Assembly (NCBI RefSeq): GCF_008039875.1
Contig: NZ_VRUU01000010.1
Span: 25,535-89,534 of the forward strand
Source of the DNA: Methylobacterium sp. WL119
GTDB taxonomy: Bacteria > Pseudomonadota > Alphaproteobacteria > Rhizobiales > Beijerinckiaceae
DNA: 64,000 bases
Direction: 5' to 3'
The translations under genes and the position numbers were made by a program. Below, in pieces: positions 8,584-17,413 of this stretch. Each line of letters starts with the position of its first letter. Position 1 is the first letter of the stretch. The notes beneath the pieces are model-generated. The model was given only the letters and a program-made list of their open reading frames with translations. It was not told the origin of the DNA and searched no databases.

Positions 8584-9969
8584 ATGCTGTTCGCGCAGCT
8601 TCCCGACGACCTGTTCCGGCCGCTGGCCTCGCCGAGCCGGGCCTTCAACGCCGCGCTGCTGCTGCACCTGCACCGCAAGGTGATGGGCACCAGCCCCGAC
8701 CCGGTGCGCAAGGCGGAGCTGCTGGCCGCCATCGGCGACTTCTCCGCCGACTGGGCGCTCGACCAGCAATCCGACGACGAGCCGGTGCCGGTCGATCCGA
8801 TCGAGCGGCGCTCGGCGCTGTTCCGGCGCTTCCTCGAGACCGGCTGGCTGATCGAGCGGCGCGAGCGCTACGTGCCGGTGGTCGATTTCGACCCCGAGGC
8901 GCGGCTGCTGCTCGAGGAGCTGTCGCGGATGGAGCGCGGCGAGACCCGCTCCTACGGCGCCGCGATCCTCGACGTGCTCGGAAGCCTGGAGAGCGCGATC
9001 GCCAACCCCGCCGATCGCTCCGAGGCGCTCGGCAACGCGGCCCGCGCGGCGCAGGCCTTCCTCGGGCACGTCCGCGGGCTGGCCGGCGCGATGCGCAAGA
9101 TCGAGGAGCGCATTCTCCACGAGGAGGACATGCGCGCCGCCTTCCGCCTCTACTTCGAGGACTTCGTCGAGCGCCACCTGATCAGCGACTACCGGACGCT
9201 GCACACGCGCTACAACCCGTTCCGCTTCCGCTCGGCGATCGTGCGCGAGGCGGGCCGCGCGCTGCGCGACCCGCTGCTGATCCGCGCGCTCGCCGAGGCG
9301 ATCCTGCGCGAGGGAAGGGCGGCGGAACTCCGCGTCGCCGAGCGCGGCGTGCGCGCCGACCTCACCCAGATCCTGTCGATCTTCGAAGGACTCGACCGGC
9401 ACCTCGACGCCGTCGACGACGTGGTCGCGCGGATGGAGCGCCGGATCGCGGCCGCCGTCCGCTACATGGACCGGCCGGATTCGGCCGGGATCGAGCGCAC
9501 GGCGGCGGCCCTGCGCGCGGTCGGCGCCGCGGCGGCCCCACCGGACGTGGCACCGGCGATCTCGCTGCTGCGCCCGCCGATCGGGACGCCGCACCTCGCG
9601 ATCCCGCGCGGGCGAAAAGTCCCGATCGAGACCGAGGCGCTGCCGGATTTCGAGATCGATCCCGCGATCGAGGCCTTCGTCGAGGCGAAGGCGGCCTATC
9701 GCCGGCGCACCACCGTGACGGCGGAGACGATGACCGCCTTCCTCGACCGCCACCTCGGGCCCGACGGCACCCTGCGCGGCTCGGCGATCGCGGTCGCCGA
9801 CGTCGACGCCTTCGTCGTGTTCCAGCGCCTGCGCGAGATCGACGTGCTGTTCGAGGGCGCGCTCGGCACGCGCTACACGATCGCCCGCGTGGAGGGCCGG
9901 CTCGCGAACGGCTGGCTCGACTGCCCGGACTTCGTCATCCGCCGCATCTCGGGCGACCGGCATGCTTGA
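8584..9969 (+). CDS. Wadjet/Mks condensin subunit, JetA (MksF/kleisin)-like
   Basis: 461 residues, largely helical and charged, with a winged-helix-like N-terminus (LPDDLFRPLASPSRAFNAAL) and long predicted helices such as RKIEERILHEEDMRAAFRLY. This layout, and its place directly before a JetB-like and (after an interruption) a JetC-like gene, fits the JetA family of Wadjet systems, equivalent to the kleisin MksF/MukF. The kleisin bridges the ATPase heads of JetC. The start is ATG 8584. Its last 8 bases overlap the jetB-like start (ATGCTTGA), a sign of translational coupling. The family call rests on remembered resemblance plus gene order. A profile search against JetA/DUF5716 would settle it. 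Confidence 0.75.
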   Translation: MLFAQLPDDLFRPLASPSRAFNAALLLHLHRKVMGTSPDPVRKAELLAAIGDFSADWALDQQSDDEPVPVDPIERRSALFRRFLETGWLIERRERYVPVVDFDPEARLLLEELSRMERGETRSYGAAILDVLGSLESAIANPADRSEALGNAARAAQAFLGHVRGLAGAMRKIEERILHEEDMRAAFRLYFEDFVERHLISDYRTLHTRYNPFRFRSAIVREAGRALRDPLLIRALAEAILREGRAAELRVAERGVRADLTQILSIFEGLDRHLDAVDDVVARMERRIAAAVRYMDRPDSAGIERTAAALRAVGAAAAPPDVAPAISLLRPPIGTPHLAIPRGRKVPIETEALPDFEIDPAIEAFVEAKAAYRRRTTVTAETMTAFLDRHLGPDGTLRGSAIAVADVDAFVVFQRLREIDVLFEGALGTRYTIARVEGRLANGWLDCPDFVIRRISGDRHA

Positions 9970-10588
9970 GCCGTTCCGCGCCATCGTCGACGGCGAGGAG
10001 CCGCCCCCGCCCGGCGCCCGCGCGCCCGACGTGGAGGAGCTGACCCGCGCGCTCGCGGTGCTGCTGAAGGGCCAGGTGATCTACGCGAACACCCCCGGCA
10101 TCGGCCGCAGCTACGAGATCGCGCGCCACTACGCCCCGTTCTTCACCGACTACTTCGCCTGCCTCGGCTACGCGCTGACCGTGTCGCACCGCGACCAGAT
10201 GGTCTCGCTCACGCTGGCCCAGGACGGCCCGCGTCACGACATCGTCGCCGAGCGCCTGCGCAAGGACGAGACCCTGGTGCTGCTGGCGCTCCGCCTGATC
10301 TACGAGGAAGGCTTGCGCGATCACCGCGTCTCCACCGACGGGCTCGTCGAGTGCACCACCGACGACGTCACCGAGCGCATCCGCACCGCCGCCCGCAGCG
10401 ATCCGCCCGAGGAGACGCGGCTGATCGAGATCCTGCGCCTGATCGCCCGCCGCGGCGGGCTGCGGCTCGGCGAGCGCGACAGGGCTGAGCGCGTCACCCC
10501 GGTGAGCGTGCTGCCCGGCATCCTGGTGCTCGCCTCGGACGCGTGGCTCGACCGCCTGCGGGCGTGGTCCGAGGCGGCCGAGGGCTGA
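9962..10588 (+). CDS. Wadjet/Mks condensin subunit, JetB (MksE)-like
   Basis: 208 residues. JetB/MksE proteins are small winged-helix (kite) subunits that bind the kleisin. Here an early block (EELTRALAVLLKGQVIYANT) is followed by YEIARHYAPFFTDYFACLGY, a strand-rich part (ALTVSHRDQMVSLTL) and the conserved-looking helix ETLVLLALRLIYEEGLRD. The start overlaps the jetA-like stop by 8 bp, so the two are co-translated. The gene ends one base before the stop of an esterase on the opposite strand, instead of running into jetC as in ordinary operons. The assignment rests on size, fold pattern and context. Confidence 0.72.
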   Translation: MLEPFRAIVDGEEPPPPGARAPDVEELTRALAVLLKGQVIYANTPGIGRSYEIARHYAPFFTDYFACLGYALTVSHRDQMVSLTLAQDGPRHDIVAERLRKDETLVLLALRLIYEEGLRDHRVSTDGLVECTTDDVTERIRTAARSDPPEETRLIEILRLIARRGGLRLGERDRAERVTPVSVLPGILVLASDAWLDRLRAWSEAAEG

Positions 10589-10589
10589 G

Positions 10590-11456
10590 TCAGGGCTTCG
10601 CCGCCCGTGGCGCGGGCAGCAGCGTGCGCAAAGCCTCGAAGTAGCGCCGACCGAGGATGCGCTGCGAGGCCGCGTCGAAATGGATCTTGTCGCCGGGGTT
10701 TCCGGTCAGCCCGTCGGCCGAGACGTCGACCGTCCGCGGCACCGTGTCGGCGAGGTGCGCGAGCGCGTCGAGGATCGCGGTCTGCGCGGGCGTCGGCTTC
10801 ACCCATTCCGGCTCGAAGCGCCCCGTCACGAACGGCGCGTTCCGCGCGCCGCCGATGCGGGCGCGGAACGCGGCGACGGTGCGCGTGAGCCGCGCGGCGT
10901 AATCCGAGCCGGACAGCGCGCCGACGTCGGCCTCGCCCTGGTGCCAGAGGATCGCGGCGAGGCAGGCGTTCGGCGCGGCGGCGAGCGCCGCGTTGGTGCG
11001 CATCACCGCGGCCTCGAACAGGTCGTCGCCGGGGTTCCAGCGGCCGTTGGCGAAGCCGGTGCCGCCGACGGCCGCGGGCACGAGCAGGATCCGGCGGCCC
11101 GGCGGCCGCGCGGCGATGTAGGCGCGGGCGAAGCTCAAGCCGAGGCCGACCCGCCCCGCGGCGGCCCCCGGATGCAGGAGCGGATCGATCGCGGCCACGA
11201 TCCGGCCACGGCCGCCGGCCTGGCTCCACTGCCCGATGCGCGGATCGGGCGTCCCGTCGAGCGCGGCGTCGAAGCCCAGGCCGAACCCGACCATGTTCGA
11301 CTGCCCGGCGAGCAGCACCACGTCGGTGCCCCGCCCCCGATCGGTCGGCCTGCAGACCCCCGCCGTCGCGGGCGACGCCAGCGCGAGGCCGACGAGGGCC
11401 GACACGCCGAGCCTCCTGGCCCGGCGAGGACCCGTGCGCTGCGTTCTCAAGATCAT
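10590..11456 (-). CDS. Exported SGNH/SASA-type carbohydrate acetylesterase
   Basis: 288 residues with a signal peptide (start ATG 11456; cleavage near TAG-VC). It carries the blocks of the sialate O-acetylesterase/CE6-type SGNH family: GQSNMVG with nucleophile Ser53, AVGGTGF, WHQGEAD and the D-x-x-H block DKIHFDA near the C-terminus. It should remove acetyl groups from polysaccharides outside the cytoplasm. It lies on the minus strand exactly between jetB-like (1 bp from its stop) and jetC-like (160 bp from its start), splitting the condensin operon. Nothing in the protein suggests a role in DNA biology. It may be a bystander that landed here. Confidence 0.85.
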   Translation of the reverse strand: MILRTQRTGPRRARRLGVSALVGLALASPATAGVCRPTDRGRGTDVVLLAGQSNMVGFGLGFDAALDGTPDPRIGQWSQAGGRGRIVAAIDPLLHPGAAAGRVGLGLSFARAYIAARPPGRRILLVPAAVGGTGFANGRWNPGDDLFEAAVMRTNAALAAAPNACLAAILWHQGEADVGALSGSDYAARLTRTVAAFRARIGGARNAPFVTGRFEPEWVKPTPAQTAILDALAHLADTVPRTVDVSADGLTGNPGDKIHFDAASQRILGRRYFEALRTLLPAPRAAKP

Positions 11457-11616
11457 GGCTGCCGTGCCCGCTCCCCCGGGATCGAGGGGCTTCCGGCCCC
11501 CCTCTACACCGAAAACCCGCGGCGCCCCCGCCGTCCGTGCTCTGCGCGCCCTTGCGTCTGCCCGCGCGGTTGGCCAACTGGGCGCCCCCGCCTCACCCGG
11601 ATCGGACCCGCCCCCG

Positions 11617-14600
11617 GTGTACCGCCTCACCGACATCGCCCTTTCGAACTGGTACCTCATCCGGCGCGAGCAGATCCGGATTCGGGGCGCGGCGGCGCTC
11701 GTCGGGCCGACGGGGGCCGGCAAGTCGACGATCTTCGATGCGGTCGGCACCGTGCTGGCCGGCAACAATGCCAGCCGGCTGGCGCTGAACGCCTCGGCCT
11801 CGGGCCGCAGCGCGCGCACTGTGCGCGACTACTGCCTCGGCTGGATCAGCGACCCGGCCGAGGGCGGGCGCCCGACGCGCGAGGCCTGCGAGACCGTCAT
11901 CGCCCTGGTATTCGAGAACGCCGAGAGCGGGCGCACGGTCTCCTTCGGGCTGGCGCTCGCCGCGCGGGCGACCGACCAGAAGGAGGAGGTGCTCTCCCGC
12001 TTCATCGCCACCGGGCACCGCTTCGAGATCGGCGACTACCTGCGCACCAATGCCGAGGGCAGCTTCACCGCGCCGTGGACCGAGATCGCCAAGGACCTGC
12101 GGCTGCGGGCCGAGCGCTTCGAGGAGTTCCGCTCCTCCGGCGAGCGCTTCACGGCGGAAGTGCTGGCGACCTTGCGCGAGGGTGCGCCGGCGCCGGACCC
12201 GCGCCACTTCCTGCGCACCTTCTCGAACGCGGTCGCGTTCAAGCCGATCTTCGATTCGAGCGCCTTCGTGCGCAGCTTCGTCCTCGACCCCGAGCCGCTC
12301 GACGTCGCCCGCGTCCGGCAATCGGTCGAGAATTGGCGCCGGCTGCTGGAGACGATCGAGGAGCTGGAGGTGAAGCTCGCGCGGCTGAAGCGTCTCGCCG
12401 GGCGCTACGAATCCTGGGCCGACGCGGTGCTCGCCTCCGGCATCCACGAGGCCCGGGCGGCCAGCGCCGAGCTGCGCCGCCGCTGCCACGATCTCGTGGC
12501 GGTGCGGGCCAAGCTCCGCGCCGGCGCCGAGCCGCTGCGGATCGCCCGCGAGAGTGTCGCCACGAGCCGCGGCTTCGTGCGCGACATCGACGGGGAGATC
12601 GCCGAGAAGAAGGCCCTCGTCGTCGGCGGCGCCACGGACGGGCGCCTGGCCGCCTCGACCATCGGCCTGTCGATGCTGGAGCGCGACCGGCGGGACCTGG
12701 CGGCCCGGGTCGCCGACCTCGTCGGCCTCGTCGGGCAGATGGGCAAGCTCCAGGCGGTCGCGCCGGTGCTGCGCCAGGTGGCGCCGCAGGCCGCGCGGCT
12801 CGCCGAGGCCTGCGCCCGCTCGGGGCTGCGCCGCGAGGCCCCGCCGGAGGAGACCCTGCGCCACGACGGGCCCCTCCCCGACCTGATCGAGGGCCTGCTG
12901 CGGCTGCCCGAGTTCGACGAGGCCCTGGACCGGGCCGCCGAGGACACGGCGCTGAAGGCCCGCGCGCAGGAGAGCGAGGCCGAGCGCTCGGCCCCCGCCC
13001 CGGCCGCAGGGCACGGCGCGCGGCTCTCCTCCGACACGGTCGCCTTCCGCGCCGAGCTGGCCCGGCGCAACATCGATGCCGTGCCGGTCTGCGAGCTCGC
13101 GGAGATCGTCGATCCGCATTGGGGGCCGGCGCTCGAGGGCCTGCTCGGCCGGGCGCGCGAAGCCCTCGTGGTCGCGCCCGACCGGCTCGAGGAGGCGCTC
13201 GGCGTGCTCCAGGGCAACCGCGACCGCTTCAGCCGCTGCATCCTGGTGAAGACGACCGACACCGCCGGCCAGCGGGCGCGCCGTTTCGACGACGGCCCGC
13301 TCTCGGTGATCGAGACCGACGACCCGCACGCCGCCGCCTTCCTCGGCGTGCGGCTCGGCGGCTACGATCTCGCCCGCGACGACGCCGAGCTGCGCCGGAT
13401 GAGCCGCGCCGTGGCGCCGAGCGGGCGCACCACCGCCGGCATGGCCTACTCGGTGACCCGCTCGGTCGACCTGCTGATGACGCGCGGCCAGCGTGGCCCC
13501 ACCGCCGAAGGCCGGCGCAACCACGAGGTCGCGGTGGCGGAGGCCAAGCGCCTGCGCGGCGAGGCCGTGGTCCTGCGCGAGGCCGCGCGGACGGCGGCGG
13601 CGATCCGCGCGCGCATCGCCCGCGGCGTCGAGGATTGCGACGCCCTGCGCGAGGAGATCGACGGGATCGAGGGCCGCAAGCGTACGCTCGCCACCGAGCG
13701 CGAGGCGATCGAGAAGCGCGACACCGCCGGCCTCGCCGAGGAGATCAAGGCGCTCACCGCCGAGCGCATCGCCTACCTGCGCGAGCTCTCCGAGGTGCTG
13801 GAACCGAAGCTCGACGGCCTGCTCGCCGAGGAGGCCGGGCTGAAGGCGCGGCTCGGGGCCGGGCGCGAGGCGGCGCGTGCCGCCTTCGCCGCCCGCCGCA
13901 GCGCCCTGCATAGGCTCGCCAGCGGGGATTGCCTGCGCATCCGCATGGTGCGCGGGCAGGTGTTCTCGGCCGCCCCCGTCCACGCGATCCGCGCGGAGCT
14001 GGCCGGGCTGGAGGCGAAGGCGATCTCGGCTGCGGCGTCGGCCGAGCGCAGCCTCGCGCAGGAGGCGGCCGAGAGCGCGCGCTCGCACGGCCGCGCGGCC
14101 GAGCGCGACCTCGCCGAGTATTGCGCCCAGTGGCGGATCGACAACCCGCTCGGCCGCGGCGACGGCAACCGCGGCGACCAGCCGGCGACCTTGGGCTATG
14201 CCTGGGTCCGGCGCGAGCACGACGAGGTCGAGGGGCACGAGCTGCGCCGCTACCGCGCCCAGGCCGAGCGGGCGACGGACGAGATGCGCCGCCTGATGAC
14301 GGAGGACCTGCTGACGCGGCTCGCCGACAAGTTCGAGCGGGTGCGCGCGCGGCTCGACGCGCTCAACGAGCGGCTCTCGACCCAGCGCTTCACCGGCCAG
14401 ACCTACGCCTTCGAGGCCGTGGTCGACCGCCGCTACGCCGCCGTCCACGCGCTGGCGACCGAGGTGGCGCGCTCGCCCGACGCGGCCCAGGCGCTGCTGC
14501 CGGACGATGGCGAGGGCCCGATGGCCGCTGCGCTTGCCGAGGTCACCGCCCTGATCTCCGGTGCCGAGGACGCGGCACGCCTGGCCGACTACCGCAACTA

Positions 14601-15057
14601 CTTCGTCTACGAGATCGGGATGCGGGACGGGGCGGGAAACCGCACCACGATGTCGAGCCGGGCGCTGCGCGGATCGGGCGGCGAGGCGCAGGCGCCGTTC
14701 TACGTGGCGATCGCGGCCTCGCTCGCCAGCGCCTACTATCCGGGCGACCGGCCGGGCGACGAGAATCCGGGCTTCGGCCTGTGCCTGCTCGACGAGGCGT
14801 TCTCGAAGCTCGACGTGCGCAACAGCCAGGCGCTGGTCGATCTCTACGCGGCGTGGGGGCTGCAGCTGCTCATCGCCGCCCCGGAGGACAAGCGCACCAC
14901 GCTGACCGAGGTGATGGACACCATCGTCACCGTCTACAAGAGCCCGGATCTCGCCTCGGTGCGGATCGAGTCCGAGCACCCGCTGGAGGCGGCCAAGCGT
15001 GCGCTGCACGCGATCAATCCGGAGCGGTACGACGACGATCGCGATGCGGCCGAGTAG
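11617..15057 (+). CDS. Wadjet/Mks condensin ATPase, JetC (MksB, SMC-like)
   Basis: 1146 residues. The start is taken as GTG 11617 (VYRLTDIALSNWYLI), the typical beginning of JetC/MksB heads. An in-frame ATG at 11455 would add 54 low-complexity residues and overlap the esterase start. Walker A GPTGAGKST is at residues 30-38; the ABC signature region GSGGEAQ is near 1019 and Walker B with D-loop LCLLDEAFSKLD near 1055. Between them lie long charged coiled coils and a central hinge-like domain (about 470-600, with HWGPALEGLLG). This is the SMC-type motor that extrudes or entraps DNA with JetA and JetB. In Wadjet, JetD (a Toprim/topoVI-like nuclease) follows jetC and cuts trapped plasmids. No such gene follows here. 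Confidence 0.88.
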   Translation: MYRLTDIALSNWYLIRREQIRIRGAAALVGPTGAGKSTIFDAVGTVLAGNNASRLALNASASGRSARTVRDYCLGWISDPAEGGRPTREACETVIALVFENAESGRTVSFGLALAARATDQKEEVLSRFIATGHRFEIGDYLRTNAEGSFTAPWTEIAKDLRLRAERFEEFRSSGERFTAEVLATLREGAPAPDPRHFLRTFSNAVAFKPIFDSSAFVRSFVLDPEPLDVARVRQSVENWRRLLETIEELEVKLARLKRLAGRYESWADAVLASGIHEARAASAELRRRCHDLVAVRAKLRAGAEPLRIARESVATSRGFVRDIDGEIAEKKALVVGGATDGRLAASTIGLSMLERDRRDLAARVADLVGLVGQMGKLQAVAPVLRQVAPQAARLAEACARSGLRREAPPEETLRHDGPLPDLIEGLLRLPEFDEALDRAAEDTALKARAQESEAERSAPAPAAGHGARLSSDTVAFRAELARRNIDAVPVCELAEIVDPHWGPALEGLLGRAREALVVAPDRLEEALGVLQGNRDRFSRCILVKTTDTAGQRARRFDDGPLSVIETDDPHAAAFLGVRLGGYDLARDDAELRRMSRAVAPSGRTTAGMAYSVTRSVDLLMTRGQRGPTAEGRRNHEVAVAEAKRLRGEAVVLREAARTAAAIRARIARGVEDCDALREEIDGIEGRKRTLATEREAIEKRDTAGLAEEIKALTAERIAYLRELSEVLEPKLDGLLAEEAGLKARLGAGREAARAAFAARRSALHRLASGDCLRIRMVRGQVFSAAPVHAIRAELAGLEAKAISAAASAERSLAQEAAESARSHGRAAERDLAEYCAQWRIDNPLGRGDGNRGDQPATLGYAWVRREHDEVEGHELRRYRAQAERATDEMRRLMTEDLLTRLADKFERVRARLDALNERLSTQRFTGQTYAFEAVVDRRYAAVHALATEVARSPDAAQALLPDDGEGPMAAALAEVTALISGAEDAARLADYRNYFVYEIGMRDGAGNRTTMSSRALRGSGGEAQAPFYVAIAASLASAYYPGDRPGDENPGFGLCLLDEAFSKLDVRNSQALVDLYAAWGLQLLIAAPEDKRTTLTEVMDTIVTVYKSPDLASVRIESEHPLEAAKRALHAINPERYDDDRDAAE

Positions 15058-15277
15058 GCTGCGCGATCGCAATTAGGCACCGCCGGCGCGAGAACGATCG
15101 GGAGAACGTCCGGCCAGCGGTGCCAGCCAGACGAGAGGGGGGAACTCATCGAGCCGATTACACCCTAGGGTTTGCTCGGCCGATCGCCATTCACATTTGT
15201 GAAAGTGCCGACGACAAAACTCCGGCGTGTCGGACTTATGCACCGTCGCGCATCGTGGGCGGCCGGCGGTCGGCAGC

Positions 15278-15313
15278 GCGACCGCGCCGCCGCATCGGGC
15301 CGGGCGCGGTCGC
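15278..15313. terminator. Hairpin between jetC-like and a convergent small gene
   Basis: An 11-bp perfect stem, GCGACCGCGCC with GGCGCGGTCGC, and a 14-base loop. It lies in the 297-bp space 15058-15354 between two convergent genes. There is no T-run. The rest of the space holds no gene, and no trace of a jetD reading frame. Confidence 0.5.
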
Positions 15314-15354
15314 GTCGCGGAAGCGCCGCCCGTCCGGGGGGCCGGCGCGACGTC

Positions 15355-15570
15355 TCAGTTCAGGTAGGTGCGGATCCAGTTCGGGGACAGGATCTCGCCC
15401 TCGTCCGTGATGATCCAGGGCTGCTTGGCCGGGTCGGTCAGCGCGCCGGCGGCGGCGGCGATCGCCTCGCGCAGGGTGCCGTAGCGCTTGGGCTGCGCCA
15501 GCGGCGAGCTTGCCGGCAGGGTGCGCCAGATCGTCAGATCGGCGGGTCGTTCGAGGGCCTCGGTTTCCAT
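15355..15570 (-). CDS. Small conserved-looking cytoplasmic protein
   Basis: 71 residues, starting at ATG 15570 (METEALERPADLTIWRTLP) behind an AAGGAAAAGAG ribosome site. No signal peptide or membrane segment. The body (RYGTLREAIAAAAGALTDP, then QPWIITDEGEILSPNWIRTY) reads like a small globular fold with a regular helix-strand pattern, and the third-position GC bias is normal for this genome. Family not recognised. It is transcribed towards the end of the condensin cluster, away from the protease operon. Confidence 0.65.
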   Translation of the reverse strand: METEALERPADLTIWRTLPASSPLAQPKRYGTLREAIAAAAGALTDPAKQPWIITDEGEILSPNWIRTYLN

Positions 15571-15997
15571 CTCACTCTTTTCCTTCCGAAACGGTATCGT
15601 CCGTTCAGGCGTCCACGGCCGGCACCAGGGCTGGCCGATCAGGAACGCAGCGTATTTGCCCAGACATCGAAGCATCTCTAAGGCAGCTTCACGATCATTG
15701 CGGCACCCTCGTCAGGAACCGGTCATGATTGCGTCGCAAATCGCCCGCGTCGGATTGCCGACCACCGGTGGCAGATCGCGCGCGAACACCTCAGGACTTC
15801 GTTTCGTCTTGTCGAAACTGTGGTCTTGAGGAATGACCATTCCGTTAGCGTCTCCGCCGCAGCGCGACGGTGCGGCGCCGCACCTTGACCATTCCCGTGC
15901 GAGAACGTTGAAGCGGGCAGGCTGAATGCCACGTTAAGGGTCGACGGATCGCGGGTCGGCCGCGTCGTCGTGCCCGTCGGTCGGAGATCGCGTCATC
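15571..15997. other. Divergent intergenic region with a GGAATG palindrome
   Basis: 427 bp between two divergent genes, less GC-rich than its surroundings, and no convincing gene. It includes the perfect 6-2-6 palindrome GGAATGACCATTCC at 15830-15843 and a second half-site GACCATTCCC near 15887. These could be an operator for the HtrA-type operon to the right; the regulator is unknown. Confidence 0.45.
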
Positions 15998-17146
15998 GTG
16001 CCGGATCGTTTCGCGCGCCTCGTGCTGGCCGCCATCCTGGTGCTGCTGGCGCTGTTCGTCGCACAGCCCTACGTCACCGCGTTCCTGTTCTCGCGGGAGG
16101 TCCCGCGCGCGGTGACCGCCCGCGGCGACCTCGCACCGGCGGAGGCGACCACCGTCGCGCTGTTCGAGCGGGCGAGCCCTTCGGTGGTGCACGTCTTCGC
16201 GCAAGGGGCGGCGCGCGGCGCCGACCTGATGAGCCTCGACGACGAATCCGAGCAGGGCCAGGAGGGCGGCCGGTCAGGCAACACCCAGACCGGGACCGGC
16301 TTCGTCTGGGATGCCGGCGGCCACGTCGTCACCAACAACCACGTCGTCCAGGCGGCGATCCAGTCGGGCGGGTCGATCTCGGTGCGCCTGTCCTCGGGCG
16401 AGGTGGTCTCCGCGACCGTGGTCGGCGCCGCGCCGGCCTACGACCTTGCGGTGCTGCGGCTCGGCCGGGTGGCGAAGGCGCCGCCGCCGCTCGCCATCGG
16501 CACCTCGGCCGACCTGAAGGTCGGGCAGTCCACCTTCGCCATCGGCAACCCGTTCGGGCTCGACCACACCCTCACCACCGGCGTGATCAGCGCGCTCCAG
16601 CGGCGCCTGCCGACGAGCGAGGGCCGCGAATTGTCCGGCGTGATCCAGACCGATGCGGCGATCAACCCCGGCAATTCCGGCGGGCCGCTGCTCGATTCCG
16701 CCGGCCGGCTGATCGGCGTCAACACCGCGATCTTCTCGCCGTCCGGGGCGAGCGCCGGCATCGGCTTCGCGGTGCCGGTGGACGTGGTCAACCGCGTGGT
16801 GCCCGATCTCATCCGCAACGGCCGCGTGCGCAACCCCGGCATCGGCATCATCGCCGGCCAGGAGGCGACCGCCGCCCGGCTCGGCATCGACGGCGTCGTG
16901 GTGCTCCGCGTCCTGCGCGGATCGCCGGCCGCCGGCGCGGGCCTGCGCGGGGTCGACCCGCAAACGGGGGCGATCGGCGACGTCGTCGTCGGCGTCGGCG
17001 ACCGCCCGGTCCACCGCCTGGCCGACCTCACCGCGGCGCTCGAGGCGGCGGGTCTCGGCCAGCCGATCGACCTCGCGGTCGAGCGGGACGGGCGCACCCG
17101 CCGCGTGCGCATCACGACGGCGGACGTCGCGGAGAACCGGCCATGA
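15998..17146 (+). CDS. Membrane-anchored HtrA/DegP-like (S1C) serine protease
   Basis: 382 residues from GTG 15998. One N-terminal membrane helix (LVLAAILVLLALFVA) leaves a trypsin-like domain in the periplasm with the triad His115 (TNNHVV), Asp149 (YDLAVL) and Ser227 (GNSGGPL), followed by a single PDZ domain (about 285-375). This layout is that of DegS-like or plant Deg-like proteases rather than two-PDZ DegP. Such proteases remove or sense misfolded envelope proteins. The stop overlaps the next gene's start as ATGA, so protease, small exported protein and J-domain protein form one operon. The GGAG for the start lies about 12 bases upstream, which is longer than ideal. Confidence 0.92.
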   Translation: MPDRFARLVLAAILVLLALFVAQPYVTAFLFSREVPRAVTARGDLAPAEATTVALFERASPSVVHVFAQGAARGADLMSLDDESEQGQEGGRSGNTQTGTGFVWDAGGHVVTNNHVVQAAIQSGGSISVRLSSGEVVSATVVGAAPAYDLAVLRLGRVAKAPPPLAIGTSADLKVGQSTFAIGNPFGLDHTLTTGVISALQRRLPTSEGRELSGVIQTDAAINPGNSGGPLLDSAGRLIGVNTAIFSPSGASAGIGFAVPVDVVNRVVPDLIRNGRVRNPGIGIIAGQEATAARLGIDGVVVLRVLRGSPAAGAGLRGVDPQTGAIGDVVVGVGDRPVHRLADLTAALEAAGLGQPIDLAVERDGRTRRVRITTADVAENRP

Positions 17147-17409
17147 TCCCTACCCTCGCCGTGCTGATCGGCCTCGCCGCCGGCCTCTCGATCGCCGCCC
17201 CCCTCCCCGCGCCAGCCGCCGAGAGGCCGGCGCGCCCGCGGCTCTGTCCCGAGGACGCGCCGGAGGGCGTACGCCTGCCGCCGCAGCCGGGCTGCGGATC
17301 GCGCGAGATCCCGGCGCCGCGGCGCGATTCCGGGTTCCACGAGATCCTTCCGGGCACGGGCATCCGCATCAGCGGGCGCGCGAGTTCCAGCTTCGACATG
17401 CGGCGCTAG
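17143..17409 (+). CDS. Small exported protein in the protease operon
   Basis: 88 residues with a signal peptide (MIPTLAVLIGLAAGLSIA, cleavage near APAAE). The mature part is short, proline- and arginine-rich, with two cysteines (RLCPEDAPEG and QPGCGS) that could form a disulphide. It overlaps the protease stop by 4 bp and ends 4 bp before the J-domain gene. I do not recognise the family. The coupling suggests a periplasmic accessory of the protease. Confidence 0.7.
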   Translation: MIPTLAVLIGLAAGLSIAAPLPAPAAERPARPRLCPEDAPEGVRLPPQPGCGSREIPAPRRDSGFHEILPGTGIRISGRASSSFDMRR

Positions 17410-17413
17410 GCGG

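Noticed and set aside
11617..15057. Long open frames antisense and in other frames across jetC
   Set aside because: They are Arg/Ala/Gly-rich, have no domain motifs and result from high GC content with few stop codons. The JetC frame carries all ATPase motifs.
15058..15354. Possible jetD remnant after jetC
   Set aside because: No Toprim or DUF2220-type sequence in any frame and the space is too short for jetD. Only a hairpin is present.
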